Source of the DNA: Syntrophomonas sp. UBA5314
GTDB taxonomy: Bacteria; Bacillota; Syntrophomonadia; Syntrophomonadales; Syntrophomonadaceae
Length of the DNA stretch: 64,000 bases
Direction: 5' to 3'
Assembly: GCA_002410325.1 (NCBI GenBank)
Contig: DHRK01000007.1
Coordinates: forward strand, 61,391-125,390
The position numbers and the translations under genes are program-made. The notes under the pieces were generated by a model. The model had not been told where the DNA came from, did not search any database, and saw only the letters and a program-made list of their open reading frames with translations. This document shows, piece after piece, positions 9,163 to 16,836 of the stretch (its first letter is position 1; each line of letters begins with the position of its first letter).

Positions 9163-10518
9163 CTATCTAGCTACTCCCGTTCCTTCAACTCCCATCTCTG
9201 AATAACCGTAGGCATCTTCGCCATGAATGGCCGCATCAAGGCCCATTTCTTCTTCTTCTTGGTTAACCCTCAGCGAAGTCACCCATGATATGCCTTTTAG
9301 AATCAAGAAGGTCATTCCTCCGGCATAGACCCAACTGGCAAGAACCGATAGGAACTGCACCCAGAGCTGATGGGGATTGCCGTAAAACAACCCGTTGGCG
9401 GCTGCCGAATTGATAACCGTAGTGGCGAATAAACCGGTGGCCAAGGCTCCCAGGGTTCCCCCTACTCCATGAATGCCGAAAACGTCTAAGGCGTCATCAT
9501 AGCCTAGTTTTTCCTTGACCCGGCTTACCGCCAGGTAACAGACCGGCCCTACCATAATGCCGATCAATATGGAGGCCAGGGGAGTGACATAACCGGCAGC
9601 CGGGGTAATCGCGACCAATCCGGCCACGGCTCCTGAAACCGCGCCAAAAATGGTTGGCTTTCCGTGGTCCAGCCATTCCGCCACGACCCATGACATGGCC
9701 CCGGCAGCGGCGGCGGTGTTGGTTACCAGGAAGGCCATACCCGCCAAACCGTTGGCGGCCAGCGCGCTGCCGGCGTTAAATCCAAACCAGCCGAACCAGA
9801 GCAAGGCCGCACCGGTTACCGTCATAGGAAGGTTATGGGGCAGGATGGCTTCGCGCTGCTTGCTTAACCTCTTACCCAGGACCAGGGCTGCCACCAATCC
9901 TGACACGCCGGAGCTTATGTGGACGACGGTTCCGCCCGCAAAGTCGAGGGCTCCTAATTTACCCAGAAATCCTCCGCCCCAAACCCAGTGCGCCAGTGGA
10001 TCGTAAACCAGGGTGGTCCACAACAGGGTGAAGATTACAAAGGCGGAAAATTTCATGCGTTCGGCAAAGGCCCCGGTGATCAGGGCGGCGGTAATGATGG
10101 CAAACATGCCCTGAAAAACGACAAAGACCGTGTTGGGAATGGTTGTGCCGTAGGTGTCGCTCGGCCCCAACCCCACCCCTGATAAGCCTAAAAAGCTGAG
10201 ATCTCCGATGATTCCCTTTACATCCGGTCCAAAGGACAGGGTATAACCGAGCAGCACCCACTGGACCGACACCAGGGCTAAAATCGTAAAGCACTGCATG
10301 AGGATGCTCAACACGTTCTTTTTGCGCACCATTCCCCCGTAGAAAAGGGCCACGCCCGGAGTCATAAGCATGACCAGAGCGGCAGAGGCTAATATCCAGG
10401 CCGTATCTCCGGAATCGATAGCCGCTGCCTCTGCCGCTCCGACCGGCAGGGGCAGCAACAGGCCTGCCGTCAACGCTGATAATACTCCCAATTTAAATAT
10501 TTTTGCACGGTTTTTCAT
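9163..10518 (-). CDS. amt: Ammonium transporter Amt
   Basis: A 451-residue ammonium channel. An N-terminal signal-like segment (residues 8-30, ending around A-E-A-A-A) is followed by about eleven membrane helices. Family hallmarks are visible: an FYGGMVRKKN segment near 60, SGVSGLVAAL near residue 203, and the conserved channel region with DALDVFGIHGVGGTLG near 340. It moves ammonium and is gated by GlnK/PII, which is encoded just upstream (91-base gap). ATG at 10518 follows a GGGAGG-type site. Confidence 0.95.
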   Translation of the reverse strand: MKNRAKIFKLGVLSALTAGLLLPLPVGAAEAAAIDSGDTAWILASAALVMLMTPGVALFYGGMVRKKNVLSILMQCFTILALVSVQWVLLGYTLSFGPDVKGIIGDLSFLGLSGVGLGPSDTYGTTIPNTVFVVFQGMFAIITAALITGAFAERMKFSAFVIFTLLWTTLVYDPLAHWVWGGGFLGKLGALDFAGGTVVHISSGVSGLVAALVLGKRLSKQREAILPHNLPMTVTGAALLWFGWFGFNAGSALAANGLAGMAFLVTNTAAAAGAMSWVVAEWLDHGKPTIFGAVSGAVAGLVAITPAAGYVTPLASILIGIMVGPVCYLAVSRVKEKLGYDDALDVFGIHGVGGTLGALATGLFATTVINSAAANGLFYGNPHQLWVQFLSVLASWVYAGGMTFLILKGISWVTSLRVNQEEEEMGLDAAIHGEDAYGYSEMGVEGTGVAR

Positions 10519-10608
10519 AGGTATTCCCTCCCAAGCAATTGATATTGATGCGATCCCCAGACTTTTTCCTTGTGGTGAGCGCCTTTGCTCGGAAAAGGAG
10601 GGGTAATC

Positions 10609-10947
10609 TTACAGGGCCGCGTCTCCTCGCTCCCCGCTGCTGATCCTGATGATGTCCTCGATCGGGTAGACGAATATCTTCCCGTCACCCAGCTGACCCG
10701 AGGAACATTCTTTCAGAATTACGTCGATAATTCTTTCCAACCAGTGGTCCCGGCAGATGATCTCCACTTTGACCTTGGGAAAAAGATCTACCGATATTTC
10801 CTGCCCCCGGTAAAACTGCTTGACATCCTTCTGCAGCCCCCGGCCCATGACGTTGTAGACGGTCATGCCCCGCACTTCCAGAGCGTTCAGAGCTGCCTTG
10901 AGGGTTTCCAGTTTGGATGGGCGAATAATCGCTTCGATCTTCTTCAT
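10609..10947 (-). CDS. glnK: Nitrogen regulatory protein PII (GlnK/GlnB)
   Basis: A 112-residue trimeric PII signal protein, the usual family length. The T-loop segment with a tyrosine (KQFYRGQE near residues 48-55) and the following KVKVEIICRD strand are present. Expected role: it binds ATP/ADP and 2-oxoglutarate and blocks Amt when nitrogen is sufficient. The start is ATG at 10947, with GGGGAGG upstream; a longer reading to 11001 would run through a terminator stem and is rejected. Co-transcribed with amt. Confidence 0.95.
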   Translation of the reverse strand: MKKIEAIIRPSKLETLKAALNALEVRGMTVYNVMGRGLQKDVKQFYRGQEISVDLFPKVKVEIICRDHWLERIIDVILKECSSGQLGDGKIFVYPIEDIIRISSGERGDAAL

Positions 10948-11106
10948 AACCGCACCTCCCCAAAATTCTTTTAAACAACAAAAAAACACCTGGCCCTCCA
11001 TTTTATTGGTTGGCCAGGCGCCTATGCCTGATAAGACCTATTCATGTTTAAGTCCACCTTTTCCGGTTCAGAAGTGGACTTTTTCGCCCCAAGGTTTTGT
11101 TGTTTA
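10948..11106 (-). promoter_or_regulatory. Structured leader with attenuator-like terminator before glnK
   Basis: Downstream of a strong promoter the minus-strand leader of roughly 155 bases folds into two hairpins. The first is AAGTCCAC...GTGGACTT (11081-11074 with 11057-11050). The second is CCTGGCC...GGCCAGG (11018-11012 with 10995-10989), followed directly by T7. The second is a textbook intrinsic terminator placed about 35 bases before the glnK start. This implies conditional readthrough; no known riboswitch class was recognised. Confidence 0.55.
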
Positions 11107-11113
11107 TATTTAA

Positions 11114-11141
11114 ATTATAAACAGCATTACATCGAGGTCAA
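11114..11141 (-). promoter_or_regulatory. Sigma-A-type promoter for glnK-amt
   Basis: On the minus strand: -35 TTGACC (11141-11136), 16-base spacer, -10 TATAAT (11119-11114). Both boxes are near consensus. It drives the glnK leader. Confidence 0.7.
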
Positions 11142-11189
11142 TGCTATTGCGGCAGGTATACAGTATTTCAGCCACTTCTATTATTTAGC

Positions 11190-11252
11190 TTAAAAAAATA
11201 GGCCGGTTTATCGGCGTTTAGAAAGCTTCAGTGCTCCCTGACGCAAACCGGC
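11190..11252 (-). terminator. Intrinsic terminator after pstS
   Basis: On the minus strand GCCGGTTT (11252-11245) pairs with AAACCGGC (11209-11202) across a long loop and is followed by CTATTTTTTT. It begins about 35 bases past the pstS stop and isolates pstS from the glnK-amt module. Confidence 0.65.
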
Positions 11253-11285
11253 TTGGCTGGACTGAGCCTATTTAGCCAAGGCTCC

Positions 11286-12143
11286 TTATTTTATCGGGAT
11301 AGCTCCCTGCTGGCTGATGATTTGCTGCCCTTCAGCGCTCATTACAAAATCGATGAAAGCTTTGGAAATTCCTTCGGGCTGCCCTTTGGTCATATAGATA
11401 AAAGGGCGCGAAGCTTTATAGGTGGCGTTTTTTACGTTAGCCGGAGTGGGTTCGACACCGTCAATTTTTAGTGCTTTGAGGGTTTGATCCACAGAAGCCA
11501 GCGAATCGTAGCCGATAGCGTTTTTGTCTCCCGCTACAGTGGTTTTTACCGCACCGGTAGAAGCCTGAACAACAGCGGTTTTAACGGCTGGCTGTTTATC
11601 GAGCAGCAGTTCTTCAAAGGCGGTCCTGGTTCCGGAGCCTTCCTCTCTGCTCACTACGGTAATAATCGCGTCCGGCCCGCCAACCTCTTTCCAGTTCTTG
11701 ATGTTGCCGAGAAAGATGTTTTTAACCTGATCAGCGGTTAAGTTGGCTACCGGGTTGGCGGTATTGACTACCACGGCAATACCGTCCACGGCTATTTTGG
11801 TCTCAGTCAACTGGGCTTTTTCCTGAGCAGTCAAGTCCCTGGAACTGGACCCGATTTGAGCAGCTCCGCTGGTTGCCGCTTGTATCCCCTGACCTGAACC
11901 GCCGCCCTGAACGTTGATTTTAACCCCGGGATTTTTTGCCATGAACTTCTCCGCTAAAACCTCACTGAAAGGCTGAACGGATGTTGACCCGGCAATGGTA
12001 ATGGTTCCTGATAAACCACTGTCGCTCTGGACTTTATCTCCTTCTTTGCTGCTGCTGCCACAGCCGGATATAACCACCGTAAGAACCAATAAAGCCGCCA
12101 GAGTAAGTAAATAAAACGGCTTTTTTACTTTTTCCAATACCAT
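11286..12143 (-). CDS. pstS: Phosphate-binding lipoprotein PstS
   Basis: A 285-residue extracellular phosphate-binding protein. A signal peptide (residues 7-27) ends in the lipobox V-I-S-G-C at residue 28. Phosphate-contact motifs are visible: TIAGSTSVQPF near 48, GGGSGQG near 81 and REEGSGTR near 165. It hands phosphate to PstCAB. ATG at 12143 has AAGGAGG upstream. It is transcribed alone, between a promoter at 12187-12216 and its own terminator, and is separated from pstCAB by glnK-amt. Confidence 0.96.
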   Translation of the reverse strand: MVLEKVKKPFYLLTLAALLVLTVVISGCGSSSKEGDKVQSDSGLSGTITIAGSTSVQPFSEVLAEKFMAKNPGVKINVQGGGSGQGIQAATSGAAQIGSSSRDLTAQEKAQLTETKIAVDGIAVVVNTANPVANLTADQVKNIFLGNIKNWKEVGGPDAIITVVSREEGSGTRTAFEELLLDKQPAVKTAVVQASTGAVKTTVAGDKNAIGYDSLASVDQTLKALKIDGVEPTPANVKNATYKASRPFIYMTKGQPEGISKAFIDFVMSAEGQQIISQQGAIPIK

Positions 12144-12186
12144 CCTGTTACCTCCTTATGATTACATTTGGATGCGCACCTTTTAA

Positions 12187-12216
12187 TCTATACACAGGTT
12201 ATCATTCCCATGTAAA
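12187..12216 (-). promoter_or_regulatory. Promoter of pstS with PhoP-like TTTACA elements
   Basis: On the minus strand: -35 TTTACA (12216-12211), 18-base spacer, -10 TATAGA (12192-12187). A second TTTACA occurs upstream near 12255-12260. TTTACA repeats fit PhoP-type operators, so phosphate control is likely. Confidence 0.5.
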
Positions 12217-12271
12217 GCCAAGAGTTGCATCGGCTTAATTTTATTTTGCCGGATTGTAAATAAATAGTAAA

Positions 12272-12292
12272 AGGAGCCCGTATCGGGCTCCT
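12272..12292 (-). terminator. Intrinsic terminator after phoR
   Basis: A nine-base-pair stem AGGAGCCCG/CGGGCTCCT with a 3-base loop, followed on the minus strand by TTTTA. It lies 28 bases beyond the phoR stop. Confidence 0.75.
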
Positions 12293-12319
12293 CGACGAAT
12301 CTTGCGTTTGTCTGGTAGT

Positions 12320-14077
12320 TTAATTTCTCGACAGGGTAAAATAGAAGGTCGAGCCGGTGCCGGGGCTGCTTTTTACCCCGACTTTTCCCCCGTTGTTTTC
12401 GATCAGGTGCTTGACGATGGCCAGCCCCAATCCGGTTCCGCCCGTCTTCCGGGAACGGGCTTTATCAACCCGGTAGAAGCGTTCAAAAATGCGCGATTGG
12501 TCTTTGTCCGGAATCCCCTCTCCCTGGTCGATAACGCTGACTCTTACATCATCCCGCAGCTTTTCTATCTTGACCTGGACCGGTGCTCCTTCCGGACTGT
12601 GGTTGAGAGCGTTTTCAAGCAGGTTGATCACCGCCTGAACGATCATATCGCGATCGGCCAGGACGGTAAGGCCGTCTGATTCAGGTCCGGCTTCGACTGT
12701 GATAGTTCCGCCCGGCACCCGTTTGCGAACTATGCTTACGGCGCTATTGATGATATCCAGCAGTTTAAAGTTCTCCTGGTCTAATTCTTGATAGCCCTTT
12801 TCCAGCCTGGATAATTCAAGCATAGCGGCTATCATCTTGCTGAGGCGCTGGGCCTCATCATAGATAATCTGCGAGAACTCCCTAACGGTTTCAGGATTGT
12901 CTTTGCCATCGGCTACCAGGGTTTCAGCAAAACCGCTGATAGTTGCCACCGGCGTCTTCAACTCATGGGAAACATTGGCCACGAAATCCTGGCGCACCTG
13001 CTGCAGGCGTTTCAATTCACTGATGTCATTTAACACAACCAGTACGTCCGGCTGGTAAATCCTGTCCGGCGTCAAAACCGGGACCAGGTTGACCTCCAAT
13101 ATCTTTTCGCCCTGGGCCACCCTGAGGACGATCTCCTGGCGTTTGGGCCTCCGTTCTTTTAAGACGTTGTCAATCAGATCCAGGAGGCTGTAGTTGTTTA
13201 AAACTTCAACTATCTTTTTTCCGATCTGCTTGCTGTCAATGGACAACAGGTGAACCGCGTTGGTGTTTATCCAGCTGAGCCGGCCTTCATTGTCCACCAG
13301 GAAAAGGGCGTTGACGGTGTTTTCCAACACTGCCTCCAGCCGGTTCTTTACCTGGCTGATTTCTTCCATATTGTTCCGCAGTCTTTCAGCCATATCATTA
13401 AATGAGTTGACCAGAGAGCCCAATTCGTCGTCTACCTGAACTGAAACTTTTTGATTTAAATTGCCCTGGGCAATCTGCTCCACCGCATTGGTTACATCTT
13501 TTAGCGGGCTGGCGAATCTGCGGGCCAGCAGCAGGCTCAAGGCCAGAGCTCCGGTGCCAATCCCCAAAACCGTCCATAGTATAAGCATCAATATGTGGTT
13601 GTACAGGGTTTGAATCTGGTAGAGGGGTTTGGCTACTCTCACCACACCGCTAACCGTTTCAGTTTGGAAGGGAATCGCCACGTACAGCATATCTACTTTG
13701 GCGGTTTCACTGAGCCGGATAGATACGCCGCGCTGGCCTTGCAGGGCCTGGTAGATCTCGGGCCGGCTTTTATGATTTTCAATGTTCGTCGGGTCAAATT
13801 GTGAATCGGCCAGAACTTTTCCGTCTTTGTCAATAATGGTGACCCGGGCGTCGGTATCGGAAGCCGCCAGGGCGGCTATTTTTTGATAGGAGGCTCCCCC
13901 CTGGCTTACATCTATCATATGGCCTACCAGTGACGCGTCATAAGCCAGGTTGCTCTCAACATTACTCATATAGAAATTTTTCATGTACAGGCTGCTGGCC
14001 AATCCGCTGCCTCCGGCAACCAGAATAATCAAAGCCATAAATGTAAGGCTCATGCGCCCCCTGAAGCTTTTAAACAT
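12320..14077 (-). CDS. phoR: Phosphate-sensing histidine kinase PhoR
   Basis: A 585-residue membrane sensor kinase. A first helix near residues 10-30 is followed by an extracytoplasmic sensor of about 125 residues and a second helix near 162-185. HAMP (near 188-240) and PAS (near 250-350) follow. The HisKA box FVANVSHELKTPVAT contains the phospho-acceptor His, and the C-terminal HATPase has an N box (NLLENALNHS) and G boxes (DQGEGIP, GTGLGLAIVKH). ATG at 14077 has GAGGAGGGGG upstream; TTG at 14092 is less likely. It overlaps phoP by 8 bases. The phosphate role is inferred from the adjoining pst genes. Confidence 0.9.
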   Translation of the reverse strand: MFKSFRGRMSLTFMALIILVAGGSGLASSLYMKNFYMSNVESNLAYDASLVGHMIDVSQGGASYQKIAALAASDTDARVTIIDKDGKVLADSQFDPTNIENHKSRPEIYQALQGQRGVSIRLSETAKVDMLYVAIPFQTETVSGVVRVAKPLYQIQTLYNHILMLILWTVLGIGTGALALSLLLARRFASPLKDVTNAVEQIAQGNLNQKVSVQVDDELGSLVNSFNDMAERLRNNMEEISQVKNRLEAVLENTVNALFLVDNEGRLSWINTNAVHLLSIDSKQIGKKIVEVLNNYSLLDLIDNVLKERRPKRQEIVLRVAQGEKILEVNLVPVLTPDRIYQPDVLVVLNDISELKRLQQVRQDFVANVSHELKTPVATISGFAETLVADGKDNPETVREFSQIIYDEAQRLSKMIAAMLELSRLEKGYQELDQENFKLLDIINSAVSIVRKRVPGGTITVEAGPESDGLTVLADRDMIVQAVINLLENALNHSPEGAPVQVKIEKLRDDVRVSVIDQGEGIPDKDQSRIFERFYRVDKARSRKTGGTGLGLAIVKHLIENNGGKVGVKSSPGTGSTFYFTLSRN

Positions 14078-14795
14078 CGTCCCCCTCCTCAAATTTATAT
14101 CCCAGGCCGCGAACCGTCTTTATATGGCGAGGGTTTCTGGCATCTTCTTCGATCTTGTCACGCAGTTTGCTGATATGCACGTCCAGAACCCGCGTATTTA
14201 CGCTGTCAGCATAGTCCCACAAAACCTGCAACAAATAATCGCGCTTCAAAACCTTCCCTTTATTGCGCAATAGTATTTCCAAAAGCTCATATTCCTTTAG
14301 AGTAAGATCGAGCAGTTTATCCTTGAAATATATTTCGTAGCGTTCCGGATAAATGGCAAAGCTGCCGACCTTGACCGGTTGGGTTAGCTCGGTCCCCTCT
14401 TCTATCTGCTGATTGCGGCGCAGAATGGCTTTTACCCGGGCAATCAATTCCCTGACACTGAAAGGTTTGGTGACATAATCGTCCGCTCCCAGCTCCAAAC
14501 CCAGTACTTTATCGATTTCATCGTCACGGGCGGTGAGCATGATAATCGGTGTTTTTATGTTGGCCTTTCTCATTTCCCGGCACAGCTCCAGACCGTCCCG
14601 GCCAGGCAGCATCAGGTCCAGAATAATGAGGTCAGGACGCTGCAGGCGCACCAGATTCATCACGTTATCACCATCGAGAACCGATGTGGTAGCAAACCCT
14701 TCTTTTTCAAGGTTATACGTGATCAAGCGGTTGAGCTTTTCTTCATCATCCACCACCATAATTCTACCCTTGATATGTCTCACTTCCTTAAACAA
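14070..14795 (-). CDS. phoP: OmpR-family response regulator PhoP/PhoB
   Basis: A 241-residue response regulator. The receiver domain contains the acidic pair near residue 16 (VVDDEE), the phospho-acceptor Asp in LIILDLMLPG, and Lys in VTKPFSVRE. The C-terminal winged helix is of OmpR type (TLKEYELLEILL, DVHISKLRDKI). It should activate pst genes under phosphate limitation. The start is uncertain: TTG at 14795 has AGAGGT about 7 bases upstream and retains the first strand, while ATG at 14759 (12 codons in) would trim it. Confidence 0.9.
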   Translation of the reverse strand: MFKEVRHIKGRIMVVDDEEKLNRLITYNLEKEGFATTSVLDGDNVMNLVRLQRPDLIILDLMLPGRDGLELCREMRKANIKTPIIMLTARDDEIDKVLGLELGADDYVTKPFSVRELIARVKAILRRNQQIEEGTELTQPVKVGSFAIYPERYEIYFKDKLLDLTLKEYELLEILLRNKGKVLKRDYLLQVLWDYADSVNTRVLDVHISKLRDKIEEDARNPRHIKTVRGLGYKFEEGDDV

Positions 14796-14900
14796 AAAAA
14801 TACCTCTACCATAATCCTAACCCTAGCGGACGGCAAATAAAATAGACAAACCGCTAATTTACGTAATTATAACTATTTCTTTACAATCATCCTTGCCAAT

Positions 14901-14928
14901 AAGAACCGGGTCTATTGACCCGGTTCTT
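14901..14928 (-). terminator. Terminator hairpin after the nucleoside kinase gene
   Basis: A perfect 12-bp stem AAGAACCGGGTC/GACCCGGTTCTT with a 4-base loop lies 16 bases past the stop. The T tract is short, so termination strength is uncertain. Confidence 0.55.
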
Positions 14929-14943
14929 ATTCTTTACCCGTTC

Positions 14944-16620
14944 TCACACCTTAAAACAGCTCTCGCCCATGAACTCACGCAAGATTGAATTCTGCGGCAC
15001 CAATTCCGGTGGAACCGATTTGAAGTACTTGAAGCCGCCCAATATCCGGCGGGCGTGAATATGCTCGGGGTGCTCCGGCCCTATGGCCGCCAATTCCGGC
15101 TCTATCTGGTCCTTCAATACGGCCAGTTCGTATACCAGCGCGGAGTTAAACATCACGTCGGCGTTCTCCTGGTAGGGAAAGATGTTGTTATCCTCTCCCC
15201 GCCTTACCGAAGGCCAGCGCTCAATAGTCTGCCTGGAGCCATGAGATCTGGTGCGCCCGTCACGCAGGATGCGCCTCACCAAACGAGCATCAGTGGTCGG
15301 CACCCGATTGACATTATCGATATTTAACTGGGTCAGGGCGCTGACATATATTTTATACTTCTGGATCCGGGGGATGCGCCAGGTAAGCTCTTCATTCAAA
15401 CCATGGATACCCTCAATAATAATCAATTCCTTGTGGGGCACCTGAATGAACTCCCCATCCGGTTCACAGCAGCCATATTTAAAGTTATATATAGGCATTT
15501 CCACTTCTTCCCCGGCAATTAAACGATTTAAATGGTCGTTAAACAGGTCGATCTTCAAGGCGTTAATATTCTCAAAATCAAATTCGCCGTTGGCGTCTCG
15601 CGGAGTTGAATCCCGGTTGACAAAGTAGTTATCCATGGAAATAGATACCGGACGTCGTCCGTTTACCCGGAGCTGGATGAGCAGCCGCTGGGCAAAGGTA
15701 GTCTTTCCCGAAGAGGAGGGGCCGGCGATCAATATAAGGCGAAGCCGGGGATTGGAACAGATCTGATCGGCAATCCAGGCGATCTTCTTTTCATGAAGGG
15801 CCTCGTTTATTCTGATCAAATCGGCTATTTTGCCGCTCTCAATGATCGTGTTGAGGTTGGAAACATTCTGGGTGTCCAGCATATCCGCCCAGTCCTTGGC
15901 CTCATCATATATGGTAAAGAGTTTAGGCAGCTCCACCCAGGGCAGTATTTGATCCGGAGAATCGGGTTCCAGGGTCTGCAGGATCAAGCCGGGCGGGTAA
16001 TCATGAACCTTAAACTGCTCCAATGAACCGGTGTTGGGAAGCAGGTGGCCGTAAAAATAGTCGTAGAGCCCGTCAATTTCATGGAGGATCACCTCTTCGT
16101 GGTCCCAGTAGGAGAAGAGCTTGATCTTTTCCGGCTGCAGCTGCTGGCGGAATATAACGTTGGCCGCTTCTTTGGTCATCCTTATCCGGTTAATTGGAAA
16201 ATCGCGAGCGACTATGGCCTTCATATGGCGTTCGATGTCCTCGACTTCCTTGGCATTGGTTTCATGGTCGAGAAACTCGCAGAACAGACCGTTGGACAGC
16301 GAATGTTTAATAATCAGCTTTCGTTCCGGGAACAGCTCCCGGCAGGCCTTGATCATTACGAAAATACCGGTGCGCCGGTAAATGCGCATGCCCATTTCAA
16401 CTGATACGTCCACCAGTTCCAGGGAACAGGACCGGTCCAAGATGTGGTGCAGGTCTTTCAATTCATTGTCTTTTATTACTCCGACAACTTTATGGGGTAC
16501 GTTTTCAAGGCGAGATACCAGTTCAGCCACACTGGTGCCATATTCAACCTGATAGGCTCCATAGCCCTTTACCCTGATTTCAAGAGCTTCGGCCGCTAAG
16601 CCGTTCTCCAGAATGGACAT
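14944..16620 (-). CDS. Nucleoside (uridine) kinase with ThrRS-like N-terminal domains
   Basis: A 558-residue protein. The N-terminal part resembles the TGS and second additional domains of threonyl-tRNA synthetase. The C-terminal half is a phosphoribulokinase/uridine-kinase fold with P-loop LIAGPSSSGKTT near residue 293 and downstream SMDNYFVNRD typical of uridine kinases. This fusion is a known family in Firmicutes annotated as nucleoside kinase (COG0572 type); the exact substrate is not established from sequence. ATG at 16620 is preceded by GGAGGTTTT. It appears monocistronic. Confidence 0.85.
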   Translation of the reverse strand: MSILENGLAAEALEIRVKGYGAYQVEYGTSVAELVSRLENVPHKVVGVIKDNELKDLHHILDRSCSLELVDVSVEMGMRIYRRTGIFVMIKACRELFPERKLIIKHSLSNGLFCEFLDHETNAKEVEDIERHMKAIVARDFPINRIRMTKEAANVIFRQQLQPEKIKLFSYWDHEEVILHEIDGLYDYFYGHLLPNTGSLEQFKVHDYPPGLILQTLEPDSPDQILPWVELPKLFTIYDEAKDWADMLDTQNVSNLNTIIESGKIADLIRINEALHEKKIAWIADQICSNPRLRLILIAGPSSSGKTTFAQRLLIQLRVNGRRPVSISMDNYFVNRDSTPRDANGEFDFENINALKIDLFNDHLNRLIAGEEVEMPIYNFKYGCCEPDGEFIQVPHKELIIIEGIHGLNEELTWRIPRIQKYKIYVSALTQLNIDNVNRVPTTDARLVRRILRDGRTRSHGSRQTIERWPSVRRGEDNNIFPYQENADVMFNSALVYELAVLKDQIEPELAAIGPEHPEHIHARRILGGFKYFKSVPPELVPQNSILREFMGESCFKV

Positions 16621-16718
16621 ACTAAAACCTCCAACTCCCCTTATATTAGTACTTTGTCATCCAATAATACATATCGTATGGTCGGATTATTTCCTAAAAC
16701 ATTCTTCAATACTGTTAT

Positions 16719-16742
16719 TAAGGAGGGGGCACCCCCTCCTTA
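16719..16742. other. GC-rich perfect hairpin downstream of pheT
   Basis: TAAGGAGGGGG (16719-16729) and CCCCCTCCTTA (16732-16742) form an 11-bp palindrome about 95 bases beyond the pheT stop. There is no T tract on either side, so it is a weak terminator candidate at best. Confidence 0.45.
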
Positions 16743-16836
16743 TGCTGTAGCGGCCCGCCAGCCGCTTTCTTTATAGATATTGTAAACCCGGGCCTATTAC
16801 TTGACCAGTGGTAAATTCTTAGACCAACACCGTTTT

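Noticed and set aside
16719..16742. Strong intrinsic terminator for pheT
   Set aside because: The stem is perfect but lacks a T tract on either strand, so it was listed only as a hairpin.
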